A stretch of 16,397 bases of DNA from Clostridia bacterium (GCA_003557085.1 PWPR01000157.1:1-16397), one strand, 5' to 3'; shown: positions 1-6,240, counted from the stretch's first letter. Notes: generated by a model not told the origin, from the letters alone. Translations and numbers: made by a program.

Positions 1-3
1 AAT

Positions 4-38
4 AAGTGAGTTAGTGATAAGCTATCATGTGGTCACTT
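4..38. other. Interrupted palindrome upstream of the CofE-like gene
   Basis: AAGTGA (4-9) pairs with TCACTT (33-38), and TGATA (15-19) pairs with TATCA (23-27). Both pairs share the same centre at base 21. The middle section is mismatched apart from possible G-U pairs. It could be an operator or the end of a terminator belonging to a gene left of the window. No T-run follows it, so an operator or leader structure is slightly favoured. Confidence 0.3.
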
Positions 39-88
39 GGTAAAATGGTGTAATTGAGAAGCTAAAAGGAATGACGAGGGTGGAGATA

Positions 89-1258
89 ATGAGAACAATA
101 GGAACAAGTGCATATGGGATTAGAGCTCCAATCATTAAGAGTGGAGATGACATTGTAGAAATAGTAGTAAATTCAGTGCTTAATTCAGGTATCAAATTGC
201 AAGACAGAGATGTTTTAGGGATGACAGAATCTATAGTTGCGAGAGCACAAGGAAACTATGTGAGTGTTTTAGACATAGCAAGAGAAATTAATGAGAAGTT
301 TGAAGGAGATATCGGGATTGTTTTCCCAATACTGAGTAGAAACAGGTTTTCAATTATTCTTAAAGGAATTGCTATGTCAAATAAGAACATTACCATTCAA
401 CTTAGTTATCCTTCTGATGAAGTAGGGAATCATCTAATGGATATAGATAAAATGGATGAGTTATGTATAAATCCATTTTCAGATGTTTTTGATGATGAGC
501 AGTATCGAAAATATTTTGGCAAAGAGGTAGTTCATCCTTTCACAGGTGTAGATTATGTCGACTTGTATAAATCAATTTCTAGCAATAACAAAATTAAAAT
601 TATATTCTCAAATAAGCCTGAGTCAATATTGGAGCATTCAAAGGAAGTTATAGCAGCAGATATTCACAGCTTTGAGAGAACTAAGCGAAAGCTTGAATCT
701 GCAGGAGCAAAGAAAGTCATAGGGCTAAAAGATTTATGTAATACTGACAAAGGGTCAGGGTACAATGAAGAATATGGACTACTAGGCTCAAATAAAGCTT
801 CTGAAGATACACTAAAACTCTTTCCAAGAGACTGTTTTACTTATGTAAATAATATTCAAGATAGAATATTTGAATTAACTGGTCGTAAAATTGAAGTTAT
901 GGTTTATGGTGATGGTGCTTTTAAAGACCCAGTAGGCAAAATATGGGAGCTAGCTGATCCAGTTGTCTCGCCTGGTTTCACTGAAGGATTAAGGGGAACA
1001 CCTAATGAGATAAAGATAAAGTATCTTGCTGATACAAAGCTAGCAGCTCTCAGTGGAAAAGAGTTAGAAAAGGCAATGAAAGAGCAGATAAGCAGTAAAG
1101 GTGATAACTTGCTAGCAAAGGAAGAAGCACAAGGTACAACACCCAGGCAGCTAACGGATTTGTTAGGGAGTTTATGTGATTTAGTTAGTGGTAGTGGATA
1201 TAAAGGAACGCCTATTATTTTAATTCAAGGATATTTCGATAATTATTCTTCAGCATAA
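89..1258 (+). CDS. Coenzyme F420-0:L-glutamate ligase (CofE)-like protein
   Basis: This 389-residue protein resembles the CofE (F420-0 gamma-glutamyl ligase) family as annotated in many Firmicutes. True CofE adds gamma-linked glutamate to F420-0 using GTP in the cytosol. The N-terminus (MRTIGTSAYGIRAPI) and the conserved block YGDGAFKDP at residues 273-281, followed by ELADPVVSPGF, are typical of this long bacterial form; the two-step archaeal enzymes are shorter. The start at 89 is preferred to the upstream in-frame ATG at 71 because GAGGG at 76-80 lies 8 bases before 89, whereas the purine run before 71 almost touches it. The gene stands alone and ends in its own terminator. No other F420 gene is visible, so the substrate may be a different glutamylated compound. 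The family call is firm and the reaction is uncertain. Confidence 0.8.
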   Translation: MRTIGTSAYGIRAPIIKSGDDIVEIVVNSVLNSGIKLQDRDVLGMTESIVARAQGNYVSVLDIAREINEKFEGDIGIVFPILSRNRFSIILKGIAMSNKNITIQLSYPSDEVGNHLMDIDKMDELCINPFSDVFDDEQYRKYFGKEVVHPFTGVDYVDLYKSISSNNKIKIIFSNKPESILEHSKEVIAADIHSFERTKRKLESAGAKKVIGLKDLCNTDKGSGYNEEYGLLGSNKASEDTLKLFPRDCFTYVNNIQDRIFELTGRKIEVMVYGDGAFKDPVGKIWELADPVVSPGFTEGLRGTPNEIKIKYLADTKLAALSGKELEKAMKEQISSKGDNLLAKEEAQGTTPRQLTDLLGSLCDLVSGSGYKGTPIILIQGYFDNYSSA

Positions 1259-1283
1259 GTATCTTATAAATATTAAAAAACTA

Positions 1284-1330
1284 GTCGGCATCACCAGTAC
1301 AGCAAAAAATCTGGTTGTGACCGGCTTTTT
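1284..1330 (+). terminator. Intrinsic terminator of the CofE-like gene
   Basis: The left arm starts GTCGG and ends CACCAG (1284-1297). The right arm starts CTGGTTGTG and ends CCGGC (1311-1325), with one internal mismatch region, and TTTTT follows. It lies 25 bases after the stop codon. The following stretch, about 1331-1467, holds no credible gene. Confidence 0.8.
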
Positions 1331-1467
1331 GTATTATATAAAGAAATATGAAATTATTAAGAAAACAGTTGGATATATGTAGAGTTAAGTTTAGTATGTA
1401 AGTGAATTGCTAGGATTAGATTTAGTAAAAAAACTTAAAAAATCACATAGATAAAAAAATTTTGATT

Positions 1468-1516
1468 AATTCACTAATAAACATTAAAATTTCATGATAT
1501 AATGTAAAAGTGAATT
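1468..1516 (+). promoter_or_regulatory. Extended -10 promoter inside an inverted repeat (arsR-type gene)
   Basis: TGaTATAAT at 1495-1503 is an extended -10 element. The -35 region (TAATAA, 1475-1480) is poor, as is usual with extended -10 promoters. AATTCACT (1468-1475) and AGTGAATT (1509-1516) form a perfect 8-bp inverted repeat around the promoter. An inner pair, ACATT (1481-1485) and AATGT (1501-1505), has nearly the same centre. A dimeric repressor, probably the downstream gene product itself, could bind here. Confidence 0.6.
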
Positions 1517-1570
1517 TAGAAATTGGTTGATTCTTATTGTTTTTTTATATTCATGAAAGGGGGCAGTATA

Positions 1571-2599
1571 ATGGCTTATAAAGTAGATGTTCAGAAATCA
1601 ATATGTTATGATTTCTTGTCTTGTATTGCTCGTTTTAGCAATAATGATAGATATATGCCAAGTGAGAAGCATAATCAAGACATTTATAATTGGTATGAAA
1701 ATAGTAAGGATTTAGTTCCAAATAGTATTAAAAAGCAAATGGACTTGTTCTTTAATGCTGATACTGCTTTCGGTATGATGCTAACAAGCTTCATTAGTGA
1801 AAATGAAGTTGAAGAAATAGATGATTTAATAAGTATAATAGAAGATACACCAGCAGATATTATTCTAGCTAAGTTTTTGAGTTCTGGAATTGAAAGAAAG
1901 AAAGACTTAGATGAAGACTTGATAAGTAAGGTAATTAAAGGTGAAGCTAATGCAATCGACTACATTAATACGAAAACTATCTTTTCTGATGAGGACAAGT
2001 GGCAAGTATTACAATTCATAATGAATCAAGAGAAGATGAAAAGTGACGTTGTGGAGTTGCTAATTTGGTTTAATGAAAATTTATACAGTGAAGTTGTAAA
2101 TGAAAATAGAGCTAGAGTTGCACAATATAGTAAAGACTTAGAAGAGCGAATCGATAGGTATGGTGATGAGTATGTTAAGTTGCTTCTGCCTTATGATGTT
2201 GCCCAAAAAGAGTATGATGTAATTACATTAGCAATATCGTATTATTTAGAGAAATCAAGAATGCTAAATATTGCTGATGGGGTGTTTGTCTATGGGTATC
2301 GTTATTTTGATAGTATAGAAGGAGAGCATTCTATCCTATCAGGAAAGCAATTATTTAAAGCTTTAGCAGATGAGACGAGACTAAATATAATTAGATTGCT
2401 TTCAAAAAGAGCATGGTATGGGAATGAAATAGCTGAGAGGCTCAATATTTCTAACTCAACTGTAACTCACCATATGGCCACATTAATACTGAATAATATT
2501 GTAAGCTCATATAGGCAAGAATATAGAATATATTTTGAACTAGATAAAGACAGGCTAAAGAAAGTGGTTAACTCTACTCTGGAGAGTATCATTGAGTAA
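1571..2599 (+). CDS. ArsR-family winged-helix regulator with large N-terminal domain
   Basis: This is a 342-residue cytosolic DNA-binding protein. The C-terminal part (about residues 255-335) is an ArsR-type winged helix: FKALADETRLNIIRLL, then NEIAERLNISNSTVTHHM as the helix-turn-helix, then a wing with YRIYFELD. The first 250 residues are a mostly helical, acidic domain of the kind seen in long Firmicute ArsR-like proteins. I see no clear metal-binding cysteine cluster, so metal sensing should not be assumed. The ATG at 1571 is chosen because GAAAGGGGG (1554-1562) precedes it at normal spacing. An in-frame TTG at 1523 would start only about 13 bases after the predicted transcription start and has no ribosome binding site. 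It is probably autoregulated through the repeat at 1468-1516. The target genes are unknown; the next gene is a radical SAM protein behind a terminator. Confidence 0.8.
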   Translation: MAYKVDVQKSICYDFLSCIARFSNNDRYMPSEKHNQDIYNWYENSKDLVPNSIKKQMDLFFNADTAFGMMLTSFISENEVEEIDDLISIIEDTPADIILAKFLSSGIERKKDLDEDLISKVIKGEANAIDYINTKTIFSDEDKWQVLQFIMNQEKMKSDVVELLIWFNENLYSEVVNENRARVAQYSKDLEERIDRYGDEYVKLLLPYDVAQKEYDVITLAISYYLEKSRMLNIADGVFVYGYRYFDSIEGEHSILSGKQLFKALADETRLNIIRLLSKRAWYGNEIAERLNISNSTVTHHMATLILNNIVSSYRQEYRIYFELDKDRLKKVVNSTLESIIE

Positions 2600-2609
2600 A
2601 AAGTACTTT

Positions 2610-2659
2610 ACTGGCTATGTCAATAGCACTTTCTCACGTCAAATTCTGACATAGCTAGT
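2610..2659 (+). other. Long-loop hairpin after the arsR-type gene
   Basis: ACTGGCTATGTCA (2610-2622) pairs with TGACATAGCTAGT (2647-2659) over 13 positions with one G-U pair, closing a 24-base loop. It starts ten bases after the stop codon. It may stabilise the 3' end, or form the first half of a two-hairpin leader together with the terminator at 2669-2692. Confidence 0.5.
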
Positions 2660-2668
2660 TATAATTTG

Positions 2669-2692
2669 CCCTCCTTTTTTAGGAGGGTTTTT
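2669..2692 (+). terminator. Intrinsic terminator between arsR-type and radical SAM genes
   Basis: CCCTCC (2669-2674), a 7-base loop and GGAGGG (2682-2687) are followed by TTTTT. It ends the arsR-type transcript or attenuates read-through into the radical SAM gene, whose start is 25 bases further on. No separate good promoter is visible between the terminator and that start, so read-through may matter. Confidence 0.75.
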
Positions 2693-2716
2693 ATATTACT
2701 AAAGGAGTTGCATGAG

Positions 2717-3604
2717 ATGGAATTCATTGAGGCTAAGCAAATAATTTCAAGTTATAGTAGACAAAACAGCTGGTTTGGTAACAATTATAATATGAACATA
2801 TATAAGGGATGCTCTCATGGATGTATATATTGTGATAGTAGGAGTGATTGTTATAGAATCGAAAATTTTGATCAAGTTAAAGTTAAGAGAAATGCTATAG
2901 AAATAATTAATAACCAATTGAAAACTTTAAGAAAGAAAGGTGTGATTGGGACAGGTTCTATGAGTGACCCATATAATTTTGTAGAAAGAGAACTAAGTTT
3001 GACTAGACAAGCATTAGAGTTAGTTGATAAATATGGTTTTGGTATTTCAATTGCAACTAAAAGTTCATTGATTGCAAGGGATATAGATGTTCTTACTAAT
3101 ATTGCTAGCCACTCACCAGTTTTAGCTCTTATGACTATTACTACGCATGATGATCAAGTTTCAAAGATTGTTGAACCTAATGTATGCTTGTCTTCACAAA
3201 GATTTGAAACTTTGAAGTTTTTAAGTAGTCATGGAATTAAAACGGGAATATTGCTTATGCCTGTCCTTCCTTTTATAACTGACTCAGTTAGCAACATTAA
3301 AAAAATAGTCAATATAGCCAAAGCAGCAGGAGTAAGCTATATATATCCAGCATTTGGCGTTACATTAAGGCAAAATCAAAGAGTACATTTTTATCAAAAG
3401 CTGTATGAAAGTTTTGGAGAAGAAGTAAAACAAAACTATATTACTACCTTTGGCAATAGTTATGTTTGCAGATCACCAAGAGAAAATGAGTTGTTACAGG
3501 CTTTCAAAAGAGAATGTCAGAATGCCAAGCTGCTTTATCAAATGGAAGACATAATTAGAGATTATAAAAAGGACTATCTAAATGAGCAGATGAAAATTTT
3601 CTAA
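2717..3604 (+). CDS. SPL-type radical SAM protein
   Basis: This 295-residue protein belongs to the group related to spore photoproduct lyase (COG1533-like). The radical SAM cluster motif C-x3-C-x2-C is at C32, C36 and C39 in the typical context YKGCSHGCIYCD; these cysteines hold a [4Fe-4S] cluster that cleaves S-adenosylmethionine. The segment GTGSMSDPYNFVERE followed by LTRQALEL is also typical of this family. The true spore photoproduct lyase has other conserved features and this is not claimed to be that enzyme; the substrate is unknown. The ATG at 2717 has AAAGGAG (2701-2707) nine bases upstream. An upstream TTG at 2666 is rejected because it would translate through the terminator. Its stop overlaps the ribosome binding site of the next gene, so the two are co-translated. 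Confidence 0.85.
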   Translation: MEFIEAKQIISSYSRQNSWFGNNYNMNIYKGCSHGCIYCDSRSDCYRIENFDQVKVKRNAIEIINNQLKTLRKKGVIGTGSMSDPYNFVERELSLTRQALELVDKYGFGISIATKSSLIARDIDVLTNIASHSPVLALMTITTHDDQVSKIVEPNVCLSSQRFETLKFLSSHGIKTGILLMPVLPFITDSVSNIKKIVNIAKAAGVSYIYPAFGVTLRQNQRVHFYQKLYESFGEEVKQNYITTFGNSYVCRSPRENELLQAFKRECQNAKLLYQMEDIIRDYKKDYLNEQMKIF

Positions 3605-3616
3605 AGGGGTTTTGTG

Positions 3617-4006
3617 ATGAATAAGCTACAGATTTTAGAAGAGGTAGTAAATGTCTTTGATGCTTCTCAAGTTAATTATGCTATAGGGGGATCTCTATTA
3701 TTGTATTTCTACGGTATTGTAGATGACTTCAATGATATTGACGTGTTAGTGAAAAGAGAAGATTTTGAGAAAGCTTGTATGCTATTACTCAATATGGGCA
3801 AGCAGGTAGCAATAGAGTACAGTGAACTTTATTGTACAAAGCAAATTGCTAGGTTTGTAATAAATGCAGTATCTATTGATGTAATGGCAGAGTTTTGTAT
3901 AAATTATGAGCTTGGTAAGTATGTAATGCAATTTAGTAAACCAGCTGATTACTTTTTAATAAATGACAAGAAAGTAGCACTTTCAAGTTTAAGCCAATGG
4001 GAGTAG
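3617..4006 (+). CDS. Nucleotidyltransferase-fold protein, probably frameshifted at C-terminus
   Basis: The intact frame gives 129 residues with the minimal nucleotidyltransferase core: GGS at residues 24-26, the metal-binding pair D40 and D42 in FNDIDVLV, and a probable third carboxylate D89 in SIDVMAEF. Such proteins transfer nucleotides or act as antitoxin- or resistance-type transferases; the target here is unknown. ATG 3617 is preferred to GTG 3614 because AAAGGGG (3603-3609) is then spaced 7 bases away. The upstream radical SAM gene ends inside that ribosome binding site. The frame stops right after SLSQWE. Shifting by one base at the stop continues as VAYNLIPDKKEKACKILKYL, which is what families of this type show after a conserved SLxxW. 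A one-base deletion near 4001-4003 is therefore likely, either natural or a sequencing error. Confidence 0.7.
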   Translation: MNKLQILEEVVNVFDASQVNYAIGGSLLLYFYGIVDDFNDIDVLVKREDFEKACMLLLNMGKQVAIEYSELYCTKQIARFVINAVSIDVMAEFCINYELGKYVMQFSKPADYFLINDKKVALSSLSQWE

Positions 4007-4071
4007 CATATAATTTAATTCCTGATAAGAAAGAAAAGGCTTGCAAAATATTGAAGTATTTAAACAAATAA
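4003..4071 (+). other. Out-of-frame C-terminal tail of the nucleotidyltransferase
   Basis: Reading from 4003 in the +1-shifted frame gives 22 protein-like residues (VAYNLIPDKKEKACKILKYL plus NK) before TAA at 4069-4071. The sequence has no start codon or ribosome binding site of its own. It reads as the natural helical end of the preceding protein, displaced by a single-base change. Confidence 0.55.
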
Positions 4072-4090
4072 ACCTCACTGATTAGTGAGG
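4061..4090 (-). terminator. Terminator of the permease operon (minus strand)
   Basis: CCTCACT (4073-4079), loop GATT and AGTGAGG (4084-4090) form a perfect 7-bp stem. Read on the minus strand it is followed by TTTATTTGTTTAA, and it begins eight bases after the permease stop. The plus-strand side lacks a T-run, so it mainly serves the minus-strand operon. Confidence 0.7.
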
Positions 4091-4097
4091 CTAATTA

Positions 4098-5015
4098 CTA
4101 GAACAGACGATACAAATAACCACAGAGAACAGCTCCAACCATGCTAAAACCAAGGTAAATAAAGAACACCTTCTTTTTTACTATAGAAAATACTGCAACC
4201 ATAGCAGGAATAGATGTAGCAGCTCCGCCAATTAAGAAAGCAAGAGCGGTACCTTTATCCATACCAAGCTCCATTAGTCCTCTAACTACAGGCATAGCTG
4301 AGATGCTGCTAGCATATGCAGGAACACCTACTAAAGCCGCTAATATAGGACCAGATCTATTAGAGCTACCTAATAAGTTTCCTACAACATCAATAGGAAT
4401 ATACAAAACAATCAATGCCTCAATTATGAATGCAATCAAGATGTATTTGCCGATAAAAATTGCCATATCTTTAATATTTATCAGAAATTGAATAGCTCGC
4501 ACAACCATAATTTCATGGGAGTTTAAATCTTTCTCTAGTTCTGCTTCATTACTACAGTTTTCCCCTTGTAACTTTTTTAGTATTTTATCTCCAAGAATAC
4601 CGGATTTGCTAAAATACAATGTAGCATAACCAGCTGCAAGACCAATAATTATCGTAGCTAATAGTCTAGCAAAAGCCATCTCACTTCCTAAAATACTATA
4701 GGTTAACACAAATGATTCAGGACTCATAAGTGGAGATGTAATCCAAAAAGCCATAATTGGAGCTAAAGGAATGCCAGAAGCCAGCATTGCTGAAATTGCG
4801 GGTATTACTCCACAAGAACAAAGTGGGCTAAAAGCTCCAGTAGTAGTAGCTATCGGTACAGATGCAAATTCTCTTCCATAGAATGCCTTTTTTAAATGCA
4901 CCTCAAACTTAAATGTTTTAATTAGAGAAGCAACAGCTACGCTCAAAAAGAAAAAAGGCAAAATGCTTATTGTTGCATTAATAGTAAAGTTAAGTACAAA
5001 TCTTAAAGTCTCCAT
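4098..5015 (-). CDS. ArsP/DUF318-type permease (PF03773-like)
   Basis: This is a 305-residue inner-membrane protein with about eight hydrophobic segments in two blocks, separated by a charged loop around residues 134-170. The first block carries TTTGAFSPLCSCGVIPAISA with C66 and C68, and then FWITSPLMSPE; this is the signature of the predicted-permease family that includes organoarsenical exporter ArsP and proposed copper/zinc effluxers. Further cysteines lie in the loop (GENC) and near the C-terminus. It is the last gene of a minus-strand operon with a MarR regulator and a cysteine-pair protein. AGGAG (5022-5026) overlaps the stop of the preceding small gene and sits 6 bases before this ATG, so translation is coupled. 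Efflux of a thiol-binding metal, metalloid or organic arsenical is inferred; the substrate is not determined. Confidence 0.82.
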   Translation of the reverse strand: METLRFVLNFTINATISILPFFFLSVAVASLIKTFKFEVHLKKAFYGREFASVPIATTTGAFSPLCSCGVIPAISAMLASGIPLAPIMAFWITSPLMSPESFVLTYSILGSEMAFARLLATIIIGLAAGYATLYFSKSGILGDKILKKLQGENCSNEAELEKDLNSHEIMVVRAIQFLINIKDMAIFIGKYILIAFIIEALIVLYIPIDVVGNLLGSSNRSGPILAALVGVPAYASSISAMPVVRGLMELGMDKGTALAFLIGGAATSIPAMVAVFSIVKKKVFFIYLGFSMVGAVLCGYLYRLF

Positions 5016-5024
5016 AATAGTCTC

Positions 5025-5189
5025 CTAAATTTTATCACAACATTTAGCTGTTGTTTCTTTAATAGCTTCTTTTTCATTAGATATTTCATTAGCGCCACAG
5101 CATTTTGTATCCAAACTTTCATCACAACAACTATTTTCTAAACCTCGCGCAATGTTAAAAAGTTCCTTAAATGATTTAGTAATTTTCAT
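5025..5189 (-). CDS. Small cysteine-pair protein between marR and the permease
   Basis: This 54-residue protein is short enough to be overlooked. It reads MKITKSFKELFNIARGLENS, then CCDE (C21-C22), TKCCGAN (C30-C31) and ends TAKCCDKI (C50-C51). Three vicinal cysteine pairs with no other cysteine, in a hydrophilic, lysine- and glutamate-rich chain, suggest binding of a soft metal or metalloid or a redox relay; a cytosolic carrier or sponge for the adjacent permease is inferred. The 5' part (FKELFNIA) could form an amphipathic helix. Its stop overlaps the permease ribosome binding site. Just upstream of ATG 5189 there is no good Shine-Dalgarno, but AGGAGG lies 35 bases upstream beyond a small hairpin. 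No known family is recognised with confidence. Confidence 0.7.
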   Translation of the reverse strand: MKITKSFKELFNIARGLENSCCDESLDTKCCGANEISNEKEAIKETTAKCCDKI

Positions 5190-5199
5190 TTTTGCTCAT

Positions 5200-5230
5200 A
5201 TTAAGATTAGTTACCTTAATATATCCTCCT
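5200..5230 (-). promoter_or_regulatory. Distant Shine-Dalgarno and hairpin before the CC peptide
   Basis: On the minus strand a strong AGGAGG (5225-5230) is followed by ATTAAG (5215-5220), a 9-base loop and CTTAAT (5200-5205), a perfect 6-bp inverted repeat. Folding this AU-rich hairpin would reduce the gap between the ribosome binding site and ATG 5189 to about 14 bases. A second ATG at 5196 in another frame runs only seven codons. This may tune translation of the small protein. Confidence 0.4.
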
Positions 5231-5238
5231 TCTAAATT

Positions 5239-5718
5239 TTAGCAGCACTCTGGATTAGCTTTTTCGAAAGCCTCTATCAATAATGAAGTGCATTCTAACA
5301 CTTCTCGCACTCGTCCCTGTGGTAAATAAGAAATAATATCTTGATAATATAAGTTGATTGACTGAATAAGCTCATTTGCAGCATTTTGCCCTTTTTTACT
5401 TAAGCTTATATTAACAACTCTTTTATCTTCTTTTGATTTACTTCTTGTCAAATACTTATCTCTAACCAGTTTGTCTACGACTCTAGTCATTGTACTAATT
5501 TTCACATTTAACTTATCACTCAGATCAGACATAGGCAGTGCATCATGATTAAGTAACTCAATCAGAATATATGCTTGTGAAGTTGTAAAGCCATATGGTT
5601 TTATCTGGTCTCTTTCAAATAAATGAATTAATCTAACTAGATTATGAACTGTACTTCCGAGTTCATCTAAGCAGCAGTCTTCTTCTGGCAGTTTTCTAAG
5701 TAATACTTCTTTATACAT
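5239..5718 (-). CDS. MarR-family regulator with terminal CC pairs
   Basis: This is a 159-residue MarR-type winged-helix regulator. The core shows the usual order: dimer helix (VHNLVRLIHLF), TTSQAYILIELL, then LPMSDLSDKLNVKISTMTRV as the recognition helix, and the wing DKRVVNISLSKKGQ. Unusually, a vicinal cysteine pair lies near each end: C15-C16 in EEDCCLDEL, and the last two residues C158-C159 in NPECC. In MarR dimers the N- and C-terminal helices pack together, so these pairs could be close and act as a thiol sensor; this is inference. GGAGG (5726-5730) stands 7 bases before the ATG. It is first in the operon with the CC peptide and the permease, and two palindromes upstream indicate autoregulation. 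Confidence 0.87.
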   Translation of the reverse strand: MYKEVLLRKLPEEDCCLDELGSTVHNLVRLIHLFERDQIKPYGFTTSQAYILIELLNHDALPMSDLSDKLNVKISTMTRVVDKLVRDKYLTRSKSKEDKRVVNISLSKKGQNAANELIQSINLYYQDIISYLPQGRVREVLECTSLLIEAFEKANPECC

Positions 5719-5734
5719 TTACTTACCTCCTTAT

Positions 5735-5790
5735 ATTTGTATCATACAAGTTTATATTATATTTGTACCATACAAATAAATAGAAGTCAA
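5735..5790 (-). promoter_or_regulatory. Tandem 17-bp operators over the marR promoter
   Basis: Two near-identical palindromes are present: ATTTGTATCATACAAGT (5735-5751) and ATTTGTACCATACAAAT (5761-5777). Each has 7-base arms around a 3-base centre; the second is perfect and the first has one mismatch. The centres are 26 bp apart. A minus-strand -35 TTGACT (5785-5790) with TACAAA at spacing 17 puts operator 2 over the -10; an alternative -10 TATAAT (5756-5761) lies between the two sites. Either way, bound repressor would block the promoter. Confidence 0.75.
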
Positions 5791-5811
5791 CATTTTTTTT
5801 TCTAAAAGCAC

Positions 5812-5866
5812 TTTACTTATCGTAGTAATTAGTGTATATTCATTTTACTACGACAGATAAAGTAAA
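5812..5866 (+). promoter_or_regulatory. PadR-gene promoter within a 55-bp imperfect palindrome
   Basis: The -35 TTTACT (5812-5817) and -10 TATATT (5835-5840) are 17 bases apart. CGTAGTAA (5821-5828) and TTACTACG (5845-5852) form a perfect 8-bp inverted repeat flanking the -10. Outside it, TTTACTTATC (5812-5821) mirrors GATAAAGTAAA (5856-5866) with one inserted base. PadR regulators commonly bind such TACT/AGTA-type repeats at their own promoter, so autoregulation is likely. Confidence 0.6.
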
Positions 5867-5900
5867 TCAGGTGTAGAAAATTGTGCTTTGGAGTGATTAT

Positions 5901-6239
5901 ATGATTAGCAGTGATGTTATAAGAGGATATAATGATACGATAATTCTATACTTATTATGGGATCAACCATCATATGGATATGAAATATCAAAGTTAATCA
6001 GAGATATCTCTAATGAACAGTATGTTATTAAGGAAACAACGCTTTACTCTGCTTTTAATAGACTTGAGAAAAATAGTTATGTAGAATCTTTCTCAGGCAA
6101 AGAAACACAAGGTAGAAAAAGGACATATTATAGGATTACAGAAAAGGGAAGGAAATATTATCAAGAAAAATTTTTGGAATGGGGAATCACTAAAGTGGTT
6201 ATTGATAAGTTTATAAAGGATTTTAATAAGGGAGAATAA
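5901..6239 (+). CDS. PadR-family transcriptional regulator
   Basis: This 112-residue winged-helix protein begins MISSDVIRGYNDTIILYLL, a characteristic PadR opening, followed by SYGYEISKLIRD, ETTLYSAFNRLEKNSYV and the wing QGRKRTYYRITEKG. The C-terminal helix for dimerisation (KYYQEKFLEWGITKVVIDKF) is short, as in small PadR proteins. ATG 5901 is chosen because GGAG (5890-5893) lies 7 bases upstream and because of this opening; an in-frame TTG further upstream (5883) adds only weak sequence. It is separated by one base from the HAAS-domain gene. In this common pair the PadR protein controls the operon while the HAAS partner carries out an unknown membrane function. Confidence 0.88.
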   Translation: MISSDVIRGYNDTIILYLLWDQPSYGYEISKLIRDISNEQYVIKETTLYSAFNRLEKNSYVESFSGKETQGRKRTYYRITEKGRKYYQEKFLEWGITKVVIDKFIKDFNKGE

Positions 6240-6240
6240 A

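Noticed and set aside
1347..1400. Possible 17-codon peptide after the first terminator
   Set aside because: Weak ribosome binding site and no protein-like features; chance occurrence in AT-rich sequence.
2666..2716. Longer N-terminus for the radical SAM protein from TTG 2666
   Set aside because: These codons lie across the terminator stem, and the ATG at 2717 has a proper ribosome binding site.
4303..4491. Plus-strand open frame inside the permease gene
   Set aside because: It is antisense to a clear membrane protein, has no ribosome binding site and shows only the mirrored hydrophobic codons.
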